A DNA stretch of 64,000 nt from PFJX01 sp044227325 (GCA_044227325.1 JBGAFI010000006.1:199984-263983); one strand, 5' to 3'; numbered from the stretch's first letter, positions 27,962-36,705 are shown. Translations and numbers: made by a program. The notes: generated by a model not told the origin, from the sequence alone.

Positions 27962-29799
27962 GTCTCGCGCTTTCCCCTCCCGCGTCGCCGCGCATCCCTT
28001 CCCCGCTTGCGGGGGAGGGACCGGGTGAGCGGGGAGAAGCCGCGGCCCCCGTTCTGGTCGCCAGCGATCTCGCCAAGAGCTTCCAGGCCGGCGGCCGCCA
28101 CATCCAGGCGCTGGGCGGCATCAGTTTTTCCATCCAGCCCGGCGTGGTCACCGGCCTCATCGGCCCGGACGGCGCCGGCAAGACCACCCTCATGCGTCTG
28201 GCCGCCGGATTGTTGATTCCCGACGCGGGCCACATCCGGGTGCTGGGCATGGACGCCACCCGGGATTCCCTCGCGGTGCAGGCCGCCCTGGGCTACATGC
28301 CCCAGCGCTTCGGCCTGTACGAAGACCTGACGGTGCAGGAGAACCTGGACCTGTATGCCGACCTCCAGGGCGTGCCCGGGTCGGAGCGATCCGAGCGTTA
28401 CCGGGAGCTGATGCACATGACCGGTCTCGCTCCCTTCACCCGGCGCCTGGCGGGCCGCCTGTCCGGCGGCATGAAACAGAAGCTGGGCCTGGCCTGCACC
28501 CTGGCGCGGGCGCCGCGCCTGCTGCTGCTGGACGAACCCACGGTGGGCGTGGACCCGGTGTCGCGCCGGGAGTTGTGGGGCATCGTCGACCGGCTGGTGA
28601 AAAGCGAGGGCATGAGCGTGCTGCTCTCCACCGCCTATCTGGACGAGGCCGAACGCTGCACGGATGTGGTGCTGCTGCACGAAGGCAAGGTGCTGGACCA
28701 GGGACCGCCGTCGGCGACCAGCGCGCGCATGGCGGGACGCGCCTGGGCGGTTGCCATCCCCGGCCGGCGGCCCCGGGATGTGCAGGCGGACATGGAGGAT
28801 CGATCCGGCGTGGTGGACGCGCTGGTCCAGGGCGACCACGTGCGCCTGGTGCTCGACTCCGTCGTCACGCCGGAGCACATGGCCGAATTGCCCGGCTTGG
28901 AACAGGCCGACCTCCAAGCCGTTCCCCCGCGTTTCGAGGATGGTTTCATCGATCTGCTGCGGGAACGCCTCGGGGCGGCGGGGCGCGCGCCGGCCGACAT
29001 GAACGGGCTGCTGCCGGGACACGCGGACAAGCCGGATGCGGGCCCCGTCATCCAGGTGGACAAGCTGCGCCGCCGTTTCGGCGATTTCTGGGCCGTGGAC
29101 GGGATCAGCTTCCAGGTCAGCCGGGGCGAGATCTTCGGTTTGCTGGGGGCGAATGGCGCCGGCAAATCCACCACCTTCCGCATGTTGTGCGGCCTTCTGC
29201 CCGCGAGCAGCGGCAGTCTGCGGGTGGCCGGCCTGGACCTGCGCCACGCGGCCGCGGCGGCGCGGGCGCGCATCGGCTACATGTCCCAGAAGTTTTCCCT
29301 GTATGGCAATCTGAGCGTGGCCCAGAATCTGGCCTTCTTCGCCAGCGCCTACGGCCTGGCCAGCAAGGCGCGCAAGGATCGGATGGATTGGGCGCTGGCG
29401 GAATTCGAGCTGGAGAAGTACGCGGGCCAGCTTTCCGGCGACCTGTCGCTGGGCTACAAGCAACGTCTGGCCATGGCCTGCGCCCTCATGCACCGGCCGG
29501 AAATCCTGTTCCTGGACGAGCCCACTTCCGGCGTCGATCCCCTCGCCCGGCGCGAATTCTGGCGCCGCATCAACGCCCTGGCCCGGGCCGGCGTGACGGT
29601 GCTGGTGACCACCCATTTCATGGAGGAGGCGGAGTATTGCGACCGCCTCGCCATCATGGCCGCCGGCCGCATCCTGGCCATGGACGAGCCCGCCGTGGTC
29701 AAGGCCGGCGCGCGCACGGCGGAGAACCCGGAACCCAGCATGGAGGATGCCTTCATCCGCCTGGTGGAAGGGGATGAAGCGCGCGAGGAGGCGGCATGA
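27958..29799 (+). CDS. ABC exporter ATPase, two fused nucleotide-binding domains (YbhF-like)
   Basis: A 613-aa protein from a GTG overlapping the adaptor stop (GTGA). The first domain has Walker A GPDGAGKTTLM, signature LSGGMKQKLGLA and Walker B LLLLDEPTVG. The second has GANGAGKSTTF, the weaker signature LSGDLSLGYKQRLAMA and ILFLDEPTSG. Residues 12-25 are encoded by a dispersed GC palindrome inserted in frame, ahead of the first conserved strand. It powers the two downstream permeases. Confidence 0.93.
   Translation: MSLALSPPASPRIPSPLAGEGPGERGEAAAPVLVASDLAKSFQAGGRHIQALGGISFSIQPGVVTGLIGPDGAGKTTLMRLAAGLLIPDAGHIRVLGMDATRDSLAVQAALGYMPQRFGLYEDLTVQENLDLYADLQGVPGSERSERYRELMHMTGLAPFTRRLAGRLSGGMKQKLGLACTLARAPRLLLLDEPTVGVDPVSRRELWGIVDRLVKSEGMSVLLSTAYLDEAERCTDVVLLHEGKVLDQGPPSATSARMAGRAWAVAIPGRRPRDVQADMEDRSGVVDALVQGDHVRLVLDSVVTPEHMAELPGLEQADLQAVPPRFEDGFIDLLRERLGAAGRAPADMNGLLPGHADKPDAGPVIQVDKLRRRFGDFWAVDGISFQVSRGEIFGLLGANGAGKSTTFRMLCGLLPASSGSLRVAGLDLRHAAAAARARIGYMSQKFSLYGNLSVAQNLAFFASAYGLASKARKDRMDWALAEFELEKYAGQLSGDLSLGYKQRLAMACALMHRPEILFLDEPTSGVDPLARREFWRRINALARAGVTVLVTTHFMEEAEYCDRLAIMAAGRILAMDEPAVVKAGARTAENPEPSMEDAFIRLVEGDEAREEAA
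27992..28045. repeat. Dispersed GC palindrome inside the ABC ATPase gene
   Basis: CCCCGCTTGCGGGGGAGGG and flanking sequence resemble copies at about 40.39, 52.54 and 56.77 kb. In this frame it reads PSPLAGEGPGERGE, a translation typical of such repeats when they fall in coding sequence. Confidence 0.65.
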
Positions 29800-30046
29800 A
29801 GGCGCGGCTTCGCCGGGGGTTGACCAGGAACGCGGGCGGCGGGGAAATCCCTCCTGCCCTCCATTACGAAAGCGGGCGACGCCACCAAGAACGAAGCTGC
29901 CTACCCGGGCAAACCACCTCCCCCCTTTGGAAAAGGGGGGCCGGGGGGGATTTTTCGACGGTGGGTATACCCATCACGGAAAGCTATCCCGCCGCGCATC
30001 CCTCTGCATCCGAGCGCGGTAGCTCTCTCCAAGCGGTGACGCGGCC
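29800..30046. other. Repeat-containing gap inside the efflux operon
   Basis: The other genes of this operon overlap, but here 247 bp separate the ATPase from the first permease. The gap starts with an ATGA overlap frame (ATG 29796, MKARLRRGLTRN) that resembles the permease N-terminus (RLRGLTRKE) and then degenerates. It contains a C6/G6 palindrome of the 3.7-kb family at 29919-29956. It looks like a repeat insertion that displaced the original coupled start. Confidence 0.55.
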
Positions 30047-31198
30047 ATGAGCACCCCGACGCCCATCACCAGCCGCCGCGGCGGTTCCGCCATGCGCCTG
30101 CGCGGCCTGACGCGCAAGGAGTTCCTGCAGATCGTGCGCGACCCCAGCAGCATCGCCATCGCTTTCGTCATGCCCATCTTCTTGCTGGTGCTGTTCGGCT
30201 ACGGCGTATCCCTGGATGCGGACCACGTGCCCGTCGCCCTGGTGGCGGAGGAACCCTCGGCGGACACGGCGGATTTCTTCGCCAGCCTGGAAGGCAGCCA
30301 CTATTTCGCGCCGGTGCGCGCGGCCAGCCTGTTCGCGGCGGAACAGAGCCTGCGCGAGGGCAAGGTGAATGCCATCGTGCATCTGCGCGGCAACTTCGCC
30401 GAACGCTTGCGCCGGCCAGGCGGCGCCCCCATCCAGGTCATCGTCAACGGCGTCGACGCCAACACCGCGCGCCTGGCCCAGGGCTACGTGGAAGGCGCCT
30501 GGGGCAACTGGCTGGCGCGCCGGGCCGCGAGCCGGGGCCAGGAGCTGGCGACGCCGGTGCAATTGGAGCAGCGCATCTGGTTCAACCCCGAGGTGAAGAG
30601 CCGCAACTTCCTGGTGCCCGGGCTGGTGGCCATCATCATGACCCTGATCGGCACCCTGCTCACCGCCCTGGTCATGGCGCGGGAATGGGAACGGGGCACC
30701 CTGGAGGCCCTGCTGGTGACCCCGGTCAGCATGACCGAGGTGCTGCTGGGCAAGCTGATCGCCTATTTCACGCTGGGCACCGGCGGCATGCTGATGACGG
30801 TGGGCATGGCGGTGTTCCTGTTCGAGGTGCCCCTGCGCGGTTCCTTCTGGGTGCTCTGGGTGTGTGCGTCCCTGTTCCTGATCGCGGCGCTGGGCATGGG
30901 GCTCACCATCTCCACCCTGGCGCGCAACCAGTTCGTCGCCGGCCAGATCGCCATCATCGGCACCTTCCTGCCCGCCTTCCTGCTGTCTGGTTTCATCTTC
31001 GACATCGACAGCATGCCGGCGGTGGTGCAGACCATCACCCACGTCATCGTCGCCCGCTACTTCGTCGCCATCGTCCAGACCCTGTTCCTGGCCGGTGACG
31101 TGTGGGCGGTGGTGCTGCCCAACGCGGCGGCGCTGATCGTCATGGCCGCGATCTTCCTCGCCATCACCTGGCGCAAGTCGCGGAAACGTCTCGAATGA
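30047..31198 (+). CDS. ABC-2-type permease (YbhS-like)
   Basis: A 383-aa permease. An N-terminal cytosolic motif (RGLTRKEFLQIVRDPSS) and first membrane segment are followed by a large periplasmic domain and five C-terminal segments with MAREWERGTLEALLVTPVS. The start may be ATG 30047 or 30092. It ends in a 4-bp overlap with the second permease, with which it should form a heterodimer. Confidence 0.92.
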   Translation: MSTPTPITSRRGGSAMRLRGLTRKEFLQIVRDPSSIAIAFVMPIFLLVLFGYGVSLDADHVPVALVAEEPSADTADFFASLEGSHYFAPVRAASLFAAEQSLREGKVNAIVHLRGNFAERLRRPGGAPIQVIVNGVDANTARLAQGYVEGAWGNWLARRAASRGQELATPVQLEQRIWFNPEVKSRNFLVPGLVAIIMTLIGTLLTALVMAREWERGTLEALLVTPVSMTEVLLGKLIAYFTLGTGGMLMTVGMAVFLFEVPLRGSFWVLWVCASLFLIAALGMGLTISTLARNQFVAGQIAIIGTFLPAFLLSGFIFDIDSMPAVVQTITHVIVARYFVAIVQTLFLAGDVWAVVLPNAAALIVMAAIFLAITWRKSRKRLE

Positions 31199-32313
31199 AC
31201 GCGCTGCTGATCCGCCTGTTCGCCCTGGTGCGCAAGGAATTCCTGGCCCTGCTGAAGGACAGGCGCGGCCGCATGGTACTGATCGTGCCGCCCATGATCC
31301 AACTGCTGGTGTTCGGCTACGCCGCCACCTTCGACCTCAAGGACATTCCCTACGCCCTCTACAACGAGGACCGGGGCGTCGCCTCGCGCGACCTGATCGC
31401 CACCTTCGACGGCGCCTCGGCCTTCCATCGGGTGGCGACCCTGCGCGGCGAAAACGAGATCGCGTCCCTGGTGGATGCCCGCGCGGTGCTGGTGGTGCTG
31501 CACATCGGCCCGCGCTTCAGCGCCGAGCTGCTGTCCGGCGGCACGGCGCCGGTGCAGGTCATCGTCGACGGGCGCAACTCCAATACCGCCATGATCGCCC
31601 TGGGCTATGTGCGCAATCTGGTGGACCGCTACAACCGGGCGTGGATCGAGCAACGAGGCCTGCAATCCCCGCCCGCGCGCCTGGAAAGCCGCGCCTGGTT
31701 CAACCCCAATCTGGAAAGCAGGTGGTTCTTCATCCCCGGCATCGTCGGCATGCTCACCCTGGTGACCACCATGCTGGTGACGGCGCTGACCGTGGCGCGG
31801 GAACGGGAGCAGGGCACCTTCGACCAGCTCCTGGTCACGCCGCTGCGCCCCGGCGAAATCCTGCTGGGCAAGGCCCTGCCCGGCTTCATCATCGGCATGG
31901 CGCAGGGCACGGTGATCCTGATCATCGCCACCCAATGGTTCCAGGTGCCCCTGCTGGGCAGCCTGCCCGCCCTCTACGCCGGCCTCGCCCTGTTCCTGCT
32001 CTCCGGCGTCGGCGCCGGCCTGCTCATCTCGTCCCTGGCCGTGACCCAGCAGCAGGGCTTGCTGGGCGCCTTCCTGTTCATGGTGCCGGCGGTGATCCTG
32101 TCCGGCTTCGCCACCCCCATCGCCAATATGCCCCCGGCGGTGCAAACCATCACCCTCATCGATCCGCTGCGCTATTTCCTCATCATCCTGCGCAAGGTGT
32201 TCCTGGAAGGCGCCGGCTTCGACGTGCTGGCGGGCCAGTACTGGCCCATGGCCATCATCGCGGCGGTGAGTCTGAGCCTGGCGAGCTGGTTATTCAGGAA
32301 TCGGATGTATTGA
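31195..32313 (+). CDS. ABC-2-type permease (YbhR-like)
   Basis: A 372-aa partner permease with the same architecture: VRKEFLALLKDRRGRMVLIV, a periplasmic domain ending WFNPNLESRWFFIPG, and the ABC-2 signature VAREREQGTFDQLLVTPL. It is the last gene of the TetR-regulated exporter. By analogy with YbhFSR the exported compounds may be drugs or cations; this is not visible in sequence. Confidence 0.92.
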   Translation: MNALLIRLFALVRKEFLALLKDRRGRMVLIVPPMIQLLVFGYAATFDLKDIPYALYNEDRGVASRDLIATFDGASAFHRVATLRGENEIASLVDARAVLVVLHIGPRFSAELLSGGTAPVQVIVDGRNSNTAMIALGYVRNLVDRYNRAWIEQRGLQSPPARLESRAWFNPNLESRWFFIPGIVGMLTLVTTMLVTALTVAREREQGTFDQLLVTPLRPGEILLGKALPGFIIGMAQGTVILIIATQWFQVPLLGSLPALYAGLALFLLSGVGAGLLISSLAVTQQQGLLGAFLFMVPAVILSGFATPIANMPPAVQTITLIDPLRYFLIILRKVFLEGAGFDVLAGQYWPMAIIAAVSLSLASWLFRNRMY

Positions 32314-32440
32314 GGACGCGCCTAGCGAAGGCGCGGCAGGGGATTTCCGCCAGTGCGAGACTCCCGCGCGCAATCCCGCCATGAAGCCGGGTTCTGTGCT
32401 AAAAAAGTACTGTTTTCATGAATACGGTACCGATTCAGCC

Positions 32441-32722
32441 ATGGACAACACCGTCACCACCGCCGAAATCAAGCGCCGAGGCATGGCCGCCATCGAGGAA
32501 GGCCTGCGCCAAGGCCCCCTGCATATCCTGAAACACAACAAGCCAGCCGCCGTGGTGTTGTCCGAGGCCGAATATCAGCGCCTTGCCCAAGGCGCGGCAT
32601 CCCTTCCCGAGGGACTGAGCGCGCTGCAATGGCTCCTGAGCCATCCCGGCACGGGCAGTCTGGACAAGGCCCAGATCGACGCCGGCCTGCAAGCCGAACG
32701 CGACAGTTGGAACGGAACTTGA
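32441..32722 (+). CDS. Phd/YefM-like antitoxin
   Basis: A 93-aa protein from ATG 32441 with TTAEIKRRGMAAIEEGLRQG and KHNKPAAVVLSEAEYQRL, typical of type II antitoxins. Its stop overlaps the TTG start of the PIN toxin. This is the second toxin-antitoxin pair of the window. Confidence 0.88.
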   Translation: MDNTVTTAEIKRRGMAAIEEGLRQGPLHILKHNKPAAVVLSEAEYQRLAQGAASLPEGLSALQWLLSHPGTGSLDKAQIDAGLQAERDSWNGT

Positions 32723-33129
32723 TCGCCTTCTTCGACGCCAACGCCCTGATCTACCTGATCGAGGGCGCGGAGCCCTTCGCCGGCCGGGTACGCGGAGCTT
32801 TGGCCCAAGCCATGGCCGAGCATCCCGGTCTGCGCGCGGCGGTCAGCCGCCTGTCCTGGCTGGAATGCCGCATCCGGCCCATGCGAACCCATGATGTTGC
32901 CACCCTCGCCGCCTATGACTCTTTCTTCGCCCGGCCCGACCTGACATGGGTGGAACTGAGCCGGGACGTGGTGGAACTGGCGACGGTCATCCGGGCGCGC
33001 CATGGCCTGCGAACGCCCGACGCTCTGCAGGCAGCCTGCTGCCTGCAAGTGGGAGCCGGGCATCTGTTCTTTACCGGGGATGAGGGGTTCAGGCGGGTGG
33101 CGGGGTTGAATGTGCGGCCGCTAGGGTGA
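32719..33129 (+). CDS. PIN-domain toxin (TTG start)
   Basis: A 136-aa ribonuclease starting at TTG 32719, overlapping the antitoxin stop (TTGA). PIN acidic residues lie in IAFFDANALIYLIEGAE, SRLSWLECRIRPM, RTPDALQAACCLQ and FFTGDEGF. A weak start and translational coupling fit the need to make less toxin than antitoxin. Confidence 0.88.
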   Translation: MIAFFDANALIYLIEGAEPFAGRVRGALAQAMAEHPGLRAAVSRLSWLECRIRPMRTHDVATLAAYDSFFARPDLTWVELSRDVVELATVIRARHGLRTPDALQAACCLQVGAGHLFFTGDEGFRRVAGLNVRPLG

Positions 33130-33351
33130 GCTCTTGGTGACGGATGGGGAATTGAGGTCTGTCTCCAACAATACTGCCTGACGGGAAGCGTTGTACAGAA
33201 TCGCTTGCACCCACGTCCACTTGGTTTGATATTGATCTTCTACCCTCTGGAACCTAACCTTCTTATGTTCTGTAGTTCCCTGCACTACACACCCCGATTG
33301 CAACTTTAGTTTTGCTGCATCGTCTACAAAGAGATAAGGTTCGTGCCCTTC
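33121..33351 (-). pseudogene. Remnant of an unidentified gene
   Basis: A 76-codon open segment on the minus strand reads as real protein (EGHEPYLFVDDAAKLKL, then KWTWVQAILYNASRQAVLLE) but has a stop just upstream and no ATG. The first possible start is TTG 33303. It is probably the 3' end of a gene cut by the same event that brought in the AT-rich island. Confidence 0.4.
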
Positions 33352-33684
33352 TTAGCTTAGGAGATGCGTTGAGTGAAGTGCCGCACTAAAGAGGACAAAA
33401 TTGCCACAAAGTGTAAAGTTTTGCCGCTCTGTGTCGATATTTCTGACAGCACATCTATATCTGCTACTGTTAACTGATTGTTTTTTCACGATACTCGTAC
33501 ATGGTGTGATTCTTGCTTGTATATGCAGCCTTCGCCAAGCAACTTCATGTTAACTAACTATACAGCTACACATTCTTAAAGATGCAAGCTTACATGCATC
33601 TAGTGTTGCATTCTTAAATCACAAACAAGGATTATCAACTTAACCATACCTCTGTCATTTAGCGTCTCAGGAGGCCAAGTCACA
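33352..33684. other. AT-rich leader of the 33.7-kb island
   Basis: No gene seen. It contains the inverted repeat GATGCA/TGCATC (about 33582-33601) and two copies of CATTCTTAAA nearby (about 33572 and 33611). An AGGAGG ribosome site lies at 33668-33673. It is a probable long 5' leader and promoter region. Confidence 0.4.
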
Positions 33685-33873
33685 ATGGAAAATACTCAAT
33701 TCCGCACCCTAATAGAAGAAGTTTTGGTAAGCAAGGAAAGAAAAGTGCTGACTGCTGTTGAAAAACAAATTTTCTATCAGGCGGTGTATGAGGACGCCGG
33801 AAAGAAAATAGAAGATGTCAGGAATGAGCAAAAACGTGCATTTGAAGAGAGCATGAAGCTGGTTCTTGCTTAA
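33685..33873 (+). CDS. 62-aa helical protein of the AT-rich island
   Basis: Starts at ATG 33685 behind AGGAGG. The product is charged and predicted mostly helical (RTLIEEVLVSKERKVLTAVE, GKKIEDVRNEQKRAFEES). An intrinsic terminator follows 16 bp after the stop, and the papain-like gene begins just past it. No family recognised. A role as partner or inhibitor of the downstream protein is speculation from gene order. Confidence 0.7.
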   Translation: MENTQFRTLIEEVLVSKERKVLTAVEKQIFYQAVYEDAGKKIEDVRNEQKRAFEESMKLVLA

Positions 33874-33888
33874 GCACACTAGAAGTAT

Positions 33889-33926
33889 AAAGGGCTGTCA
33901 CATCATGGTGACGGCCCTTTTTGTTT
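33889..33926 (+). terminator. Intrinsic terminator between the small gene and the protease gene
   Basis: A 13-bp stem (AAAGGGCTGTCAC with GTGACGGCCCTTT, one G-U pair), a 6-nt loop and a TTGTTT tail. It ends only 12 bp before the next ATG, so transcripts from the island promoter must read through it to reach the large gene. Confidence 0.85.
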
Positions 33927-33938
33927 AAGGGAGTTATA

Positions 33939-35486
33939 ATGACAGATGCAACTAGGCTTAGCTTATTTCCATTCTCGCAAATAATTCAGCACTTCAATGA
34001 CCTCCCATTTGGAACTAAAGTTAATTTTGGAGAAGAACCCCGTCTAACACCAATATTTACGATACTAAACTTATTAAAAGAGCTTAACTGCAATGCGGTG
34101 ATACAACAGTACCCAGTGCAGGATCCCGACTATTCTGCAGAATACAACAAATACTATTCCAAGACGTTTTCACCTGTTGATCGCTATTGCCACCGATTCC
34201 ATTTCTTTACAGCGGATACAACACAAGAAGAAGATTGTCTTGGCTATATTGACCGCATCAGTAACGAGGCTTATCTTGGGTTTGTGACCATTCGGCCAAT
34301 AAGATCTAGCCCAGTGGCCACAACTATTATCAAGCCACTAGGTAATGGTCACTACATATTATCAAACGACAAATTCCCAGTTAATCTTGCAGGAAGGCGA
34401 TTTGATGTAACTGGAACTCCTTTTATGCAACAGGATAATGCTGTAGGGGCTTGTGCACAAGCTTCAATCTGGATGGCGCTGAGAACGCAGCGTAAGCGAG
34501 AAGGCTTGTCAGCATATGACCCTGCTCAAATCACCCATGCGGCGACAAAATACTTGGCATTTGGCAGGGTACTTCCTAACCGAGGAGGGCTAACAGTAAA
34601 TCAGATTATAGAAGCAATAAGAGAGGCCGGCTATTCAACGCATATTATTAATTTTAACGAAAAGCCAGGAACTCCATTGGACTCTGATGGTCTGTGCTAC
34701 GCCAAGAAGTGCATATATTCCTACGTGGAATCTGAAATCCCAGTGGTTCTTGGGGTGTATCCAAAAAAAGACGCTGGGCATGCCGTTCTCGCAATTGGTC
34801 ACGCATGGACAAATAACCACAACCCTAACCAATTTAAAAAAATACCAATTAATAACTGCACACCAATAATTGGCCACGCATCAGGCTGGATAGATTCATA
34901 TATAGTTCACAATGATAACACCGGTCCATATCAGATATTTGACGACAGCACGTCTAATTATTGTCTCAACCAGGTTGCGTTCATTGTCCCTCTCTTGCCT
35001 AATGATGTATTCATTACGGGAGAGGAGGCGCTTATTCTTGGGGAGTCACTACTTTCCACCATGCTGAAGGCAATCCCATTGCCTCAAGGAGTTGGGTATA
35101 AAAACATTGTCACTAGAACCTTTTTAACAGAGAGAAGCAAATTACGGACATGGGCGCGCGAATGCAAAAACATTTCCCCAACTGTTAGAAGATACTATAG
35201 GCTCAAAGAGTTTCCACGAAGGGTCTGGCTAACAGAAATCAATCTAATGGACGATTACGGAGAGGCACGCAACAATAGACTCTTGCGTGCTGGTGAAATT
35301 GTTATTGACCCTACTGGTGATCCAAATGACGTGCCGCTTTTATCCGCGCACATAAATATTGCGGCTCTCACTGGAAGGAACAAAGGCGAGGGGATAATTT
35401 TTGACCAGAACTATCTATCACAAAAGCTAGAAATCATTCCTTTAGATGACGATGACCTTTATTCTGTAGTCAACAGAAATCCGTAA
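33939..35486 (+). CDS. Putative papain-like (C39-like) cysteine protease, AT-rich
   Basis: A 515-aa protein from ATG 33939 with AAGGGAG upstream. A papain-like triad can be proposed: Cys172 in AVGACAQASIWMAL, His281 in DAGHAVLAIGHAW and Asn325/Asp326 in YIVHNDNTGPYQIFDD, with the spacing and flanking hydrophobic strands of C39/papain-type domains. The first 170 residues and the last 150 match nothing I recognise. No signal peptide or membrane segment, so it is cytosolic. The gene has far lower GC than the surrounding genome, indicating transfer. Confidence 0.68.
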   Translation: MTDATRLSLFPFSQIIQHFNDLPFGTKVNFGEEPRLTPIFTILNLLKELNCNAVIQQYPVQDPDYSAEYNKYYSKTFSPVDRYCHRFHFFTADTTQEEDCLGYIDRISNEAYLGFVTIRPIRSSPVATTIIKPLGNGHYILSNDKFPVNLAGRRFDVTGTPFMQQDNAVGACAQASIWMALRTQRKREGLSAYDPAQITHAATKYLAFGRVLPNRGGLTVNQIIEAIREAGYSTHIINFNEKPGTPLDSDGLCYAKKCIYSYVESEIPVVLGVYPKKDAGHAVLAIGHAWTNNHNPNQFKKIPINNCTPIIGHASGWIDSYIVHNDNTGPYQIFDDSTSNYCLNQVAFIVPLLPNDVFITGEEALILGESLLSTMLKAIPLPQGVGYKNIVTRTFLTERSKLRTWARECKNISPTVRRYYRLKEFPRRVWLTEINLMDDYGEARNNRLLRAGEIVIDPTGDPNDVPLLSAHINIAALTGRNKGEGIIFDQNYLSQKLEIIPLDDDDLYSVVNRNP

Positions 35487-35675
35487 TTTTGTTCGCAAAA
35501 TTAATCTCTACAGGCCTGAAATTTATCCCCATAGCGCAAGTGAGATACGCGAGCAAGATAAAGGGTCAGACCCCAACTCTTCCGGACCTTGTCCACTCCC
35601 GGACTGGGTCGGGCAAGGTCCAGGAGACGCCGTGAACACGGTAATTAACCTTAGGACAATGCCCAGGAACAATGG
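35487..35675. other. Junction between AT-rich island and GC-rich chromosome
   Basis: Composition switches back to high GC near 35,550. GGGTCAGACC at 35568-35577 matches sequence at the right flank of the IS4-type element, a possible trace of mobile DNA. No gene seen. Confidence 0.4.
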
Positions 35676-36023
35676 GTGGGCGAGTACGCCGGCAGGCTCA
35701 TCGCCGCGGATTCGGTATCCGGCAAGGTGGGCGATCCCTGCGCGGTCAGCGTCACCGCCTCGGACATGTTCGGCGGCTCCCTGGTGTTCGAGATCCGCGA
35801 CATCGACAAGATCCTGATGGAAACGCGAAACATCCAGAAGGCCCTGGAGAGGCAATCGGACAGCATCCGCCTCATCACGCCTGGAGGGGCGGGCAAGCCC
35901 GCCGAAATCGTGTTCATCATCCTGGGCGAGGACCGTTCCCTCAAGAGCCTGAAGCTTCTGCGCAAGTGGGGACAGCAGCAAAAGGAACAGTCCGCGGTCT
36001 GTGGGGAACTGGCGAAGAAATAG
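35676..36023 (+). CDS. Conserved-looking hypothetical protein
   Basis: 115 aa from GTG 35676 with CAGGAA upstream; the frame is closed by a stop at 35652. Contents such as SVSGKVGDPCAVSVTASDMFGG and a helical EIRDIDKILMETRNIQKALE read as protein. No family recognised. Its 3' end overlaps the antiparallel truncated PAS gene, suggesting that this segment inserted into that gene. Confidence 0.5.
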   Translation: MGEYAGRLIAADSVSGKVGDPCAVSVTASDMFGGSLVFEIRDIDKILMETRNIQKALERQSDSIRLITPGGAGKPAEIVFIILGEDRSLKSLKLLRKWGQQQKEQSAVCGELAKK

Positions 36024-36420
36024 CGGCGGCCTGGTTCACCTCGGATGCGCCGTCACCCTCGGCGTCGCCACATATCGCGAGGTAGTTGACGCCGATCGCA
36101 TAGCCGGGCGCATGGGGCGCATCGATGCGGACGAAGCGCCGCCAGGCCTCATTGACGGAGATGATGATTCCCTGTGTATCGAGCAAAGCGAAATTCGCGG
36201 GCGGCGCGTTGAGTATGGCGGCCTGTTTGACGGCCTCGCTATGGCGCAATTGGACTTGGGCGCCCCGCAACAGCACGGTCCGGCCCGCGTGATTGGCGAC
36301 CGAGTCGACTTCGCCCGCCGTCGGTTCCTCCAAACGTTGTCCTGTCTCGTGCAACGTCTCGATCAACGCTAGGGTTTCTTGCTCGGCGTCCGCCGGGGTG
36401 CTTGGCTTTCCCTGACGCAT
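35941..36420 (-). pseudogene. Truncated PAS-domain sensor gene downstream of kaiB
   Basis: The N-terminal 125 residues are a helical region plus a PAS domain (ANFALLDTQGIIISVNEAWRRF, then GVNYLAICGDAEGDGASE). The domain stops at about 36048, and the following in-frame 35 residues are unrelated and antisense to another ORF. The expected kinase or GGDEF output is missing. It starts 9 bp after kaiB, so it was originally the third gene of the kai operon. Confidence 0.7.
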
Positions 36421-36429
36421 AGCGTGGAT

Positions 36430-36705
36430 TCACAGCCCGAGGGAAAGCAACACGGTTTGCGTCTGGCTGAGCGTGCCGACGATTCTTCTGCCCGGGGATG
36501 GCGCGAGCTTGACCAGCGTCGGCGTCATGAAGATGCCTTCCGCCAGCGCGAGCGCCGGTTCCTTGAAGACGTCCACGATTTCGATGGCATGCCGATCCGG
36601 CAACCACGTCCGGCACAGCGCGGACAGGTTGGCAAGCGCCTGGGCGGAGTTCGCCGTGTCGCCCGCCACGTAGAGCCGGAACTGGTAGGTGACGTCCGGG
36701 CTCAT
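36430..36705 (-). CDS. kaiB: KaiB-family protein
   Basis: A 91-aa thioredoxin-like KaiB: YQFRLYVAGDTANSAQALAN, then HAIEIVDVFKEPALALAEG, FMTPTLVKLAPSPGRRIVG. The fold-switching residues of cyanobacterial KaiB cannot be judged without alignment. It overlaps the kaiC stop by 4 bp. Proteobacterial KaiBC pairs without KaiA have been linked to stress tolerance rather than to a full clock. Confidence 0.95.
   Translation of the reverse strand: MSPDVTYQFRLYVAGDTANSAQALANLSALCRTWLPDRHAIEIVDVFKEPALALAEGIFMTPTLVKLAPSPGRRIVGTLSQTQTVLLSLGL

Noticed and set aside
27992..28045. GC palindromes considered as CRISPR repeats or attenuators
   Set aside because: Copies are dispersed singly over 50 kb without regular spacers.
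35487..35515. AATTTTG-TTCG-CAAAATT hairpin after the protease gene as terminator
   Set aside because: The stem is short and AT-only with no U run after it, so support is too weak.
35523..35981. 152-aa minus-strand frame near the kai region
   Set aside because: The plus-strand frame over the same bases reads as protein; this one is low-complexity antisense.
36405..36430. CTGACGCATAG upstream of the truncated PAS gene as a motif copy
   Set aside because: Only a half-site is present and it lies at the kaiB 3' end.
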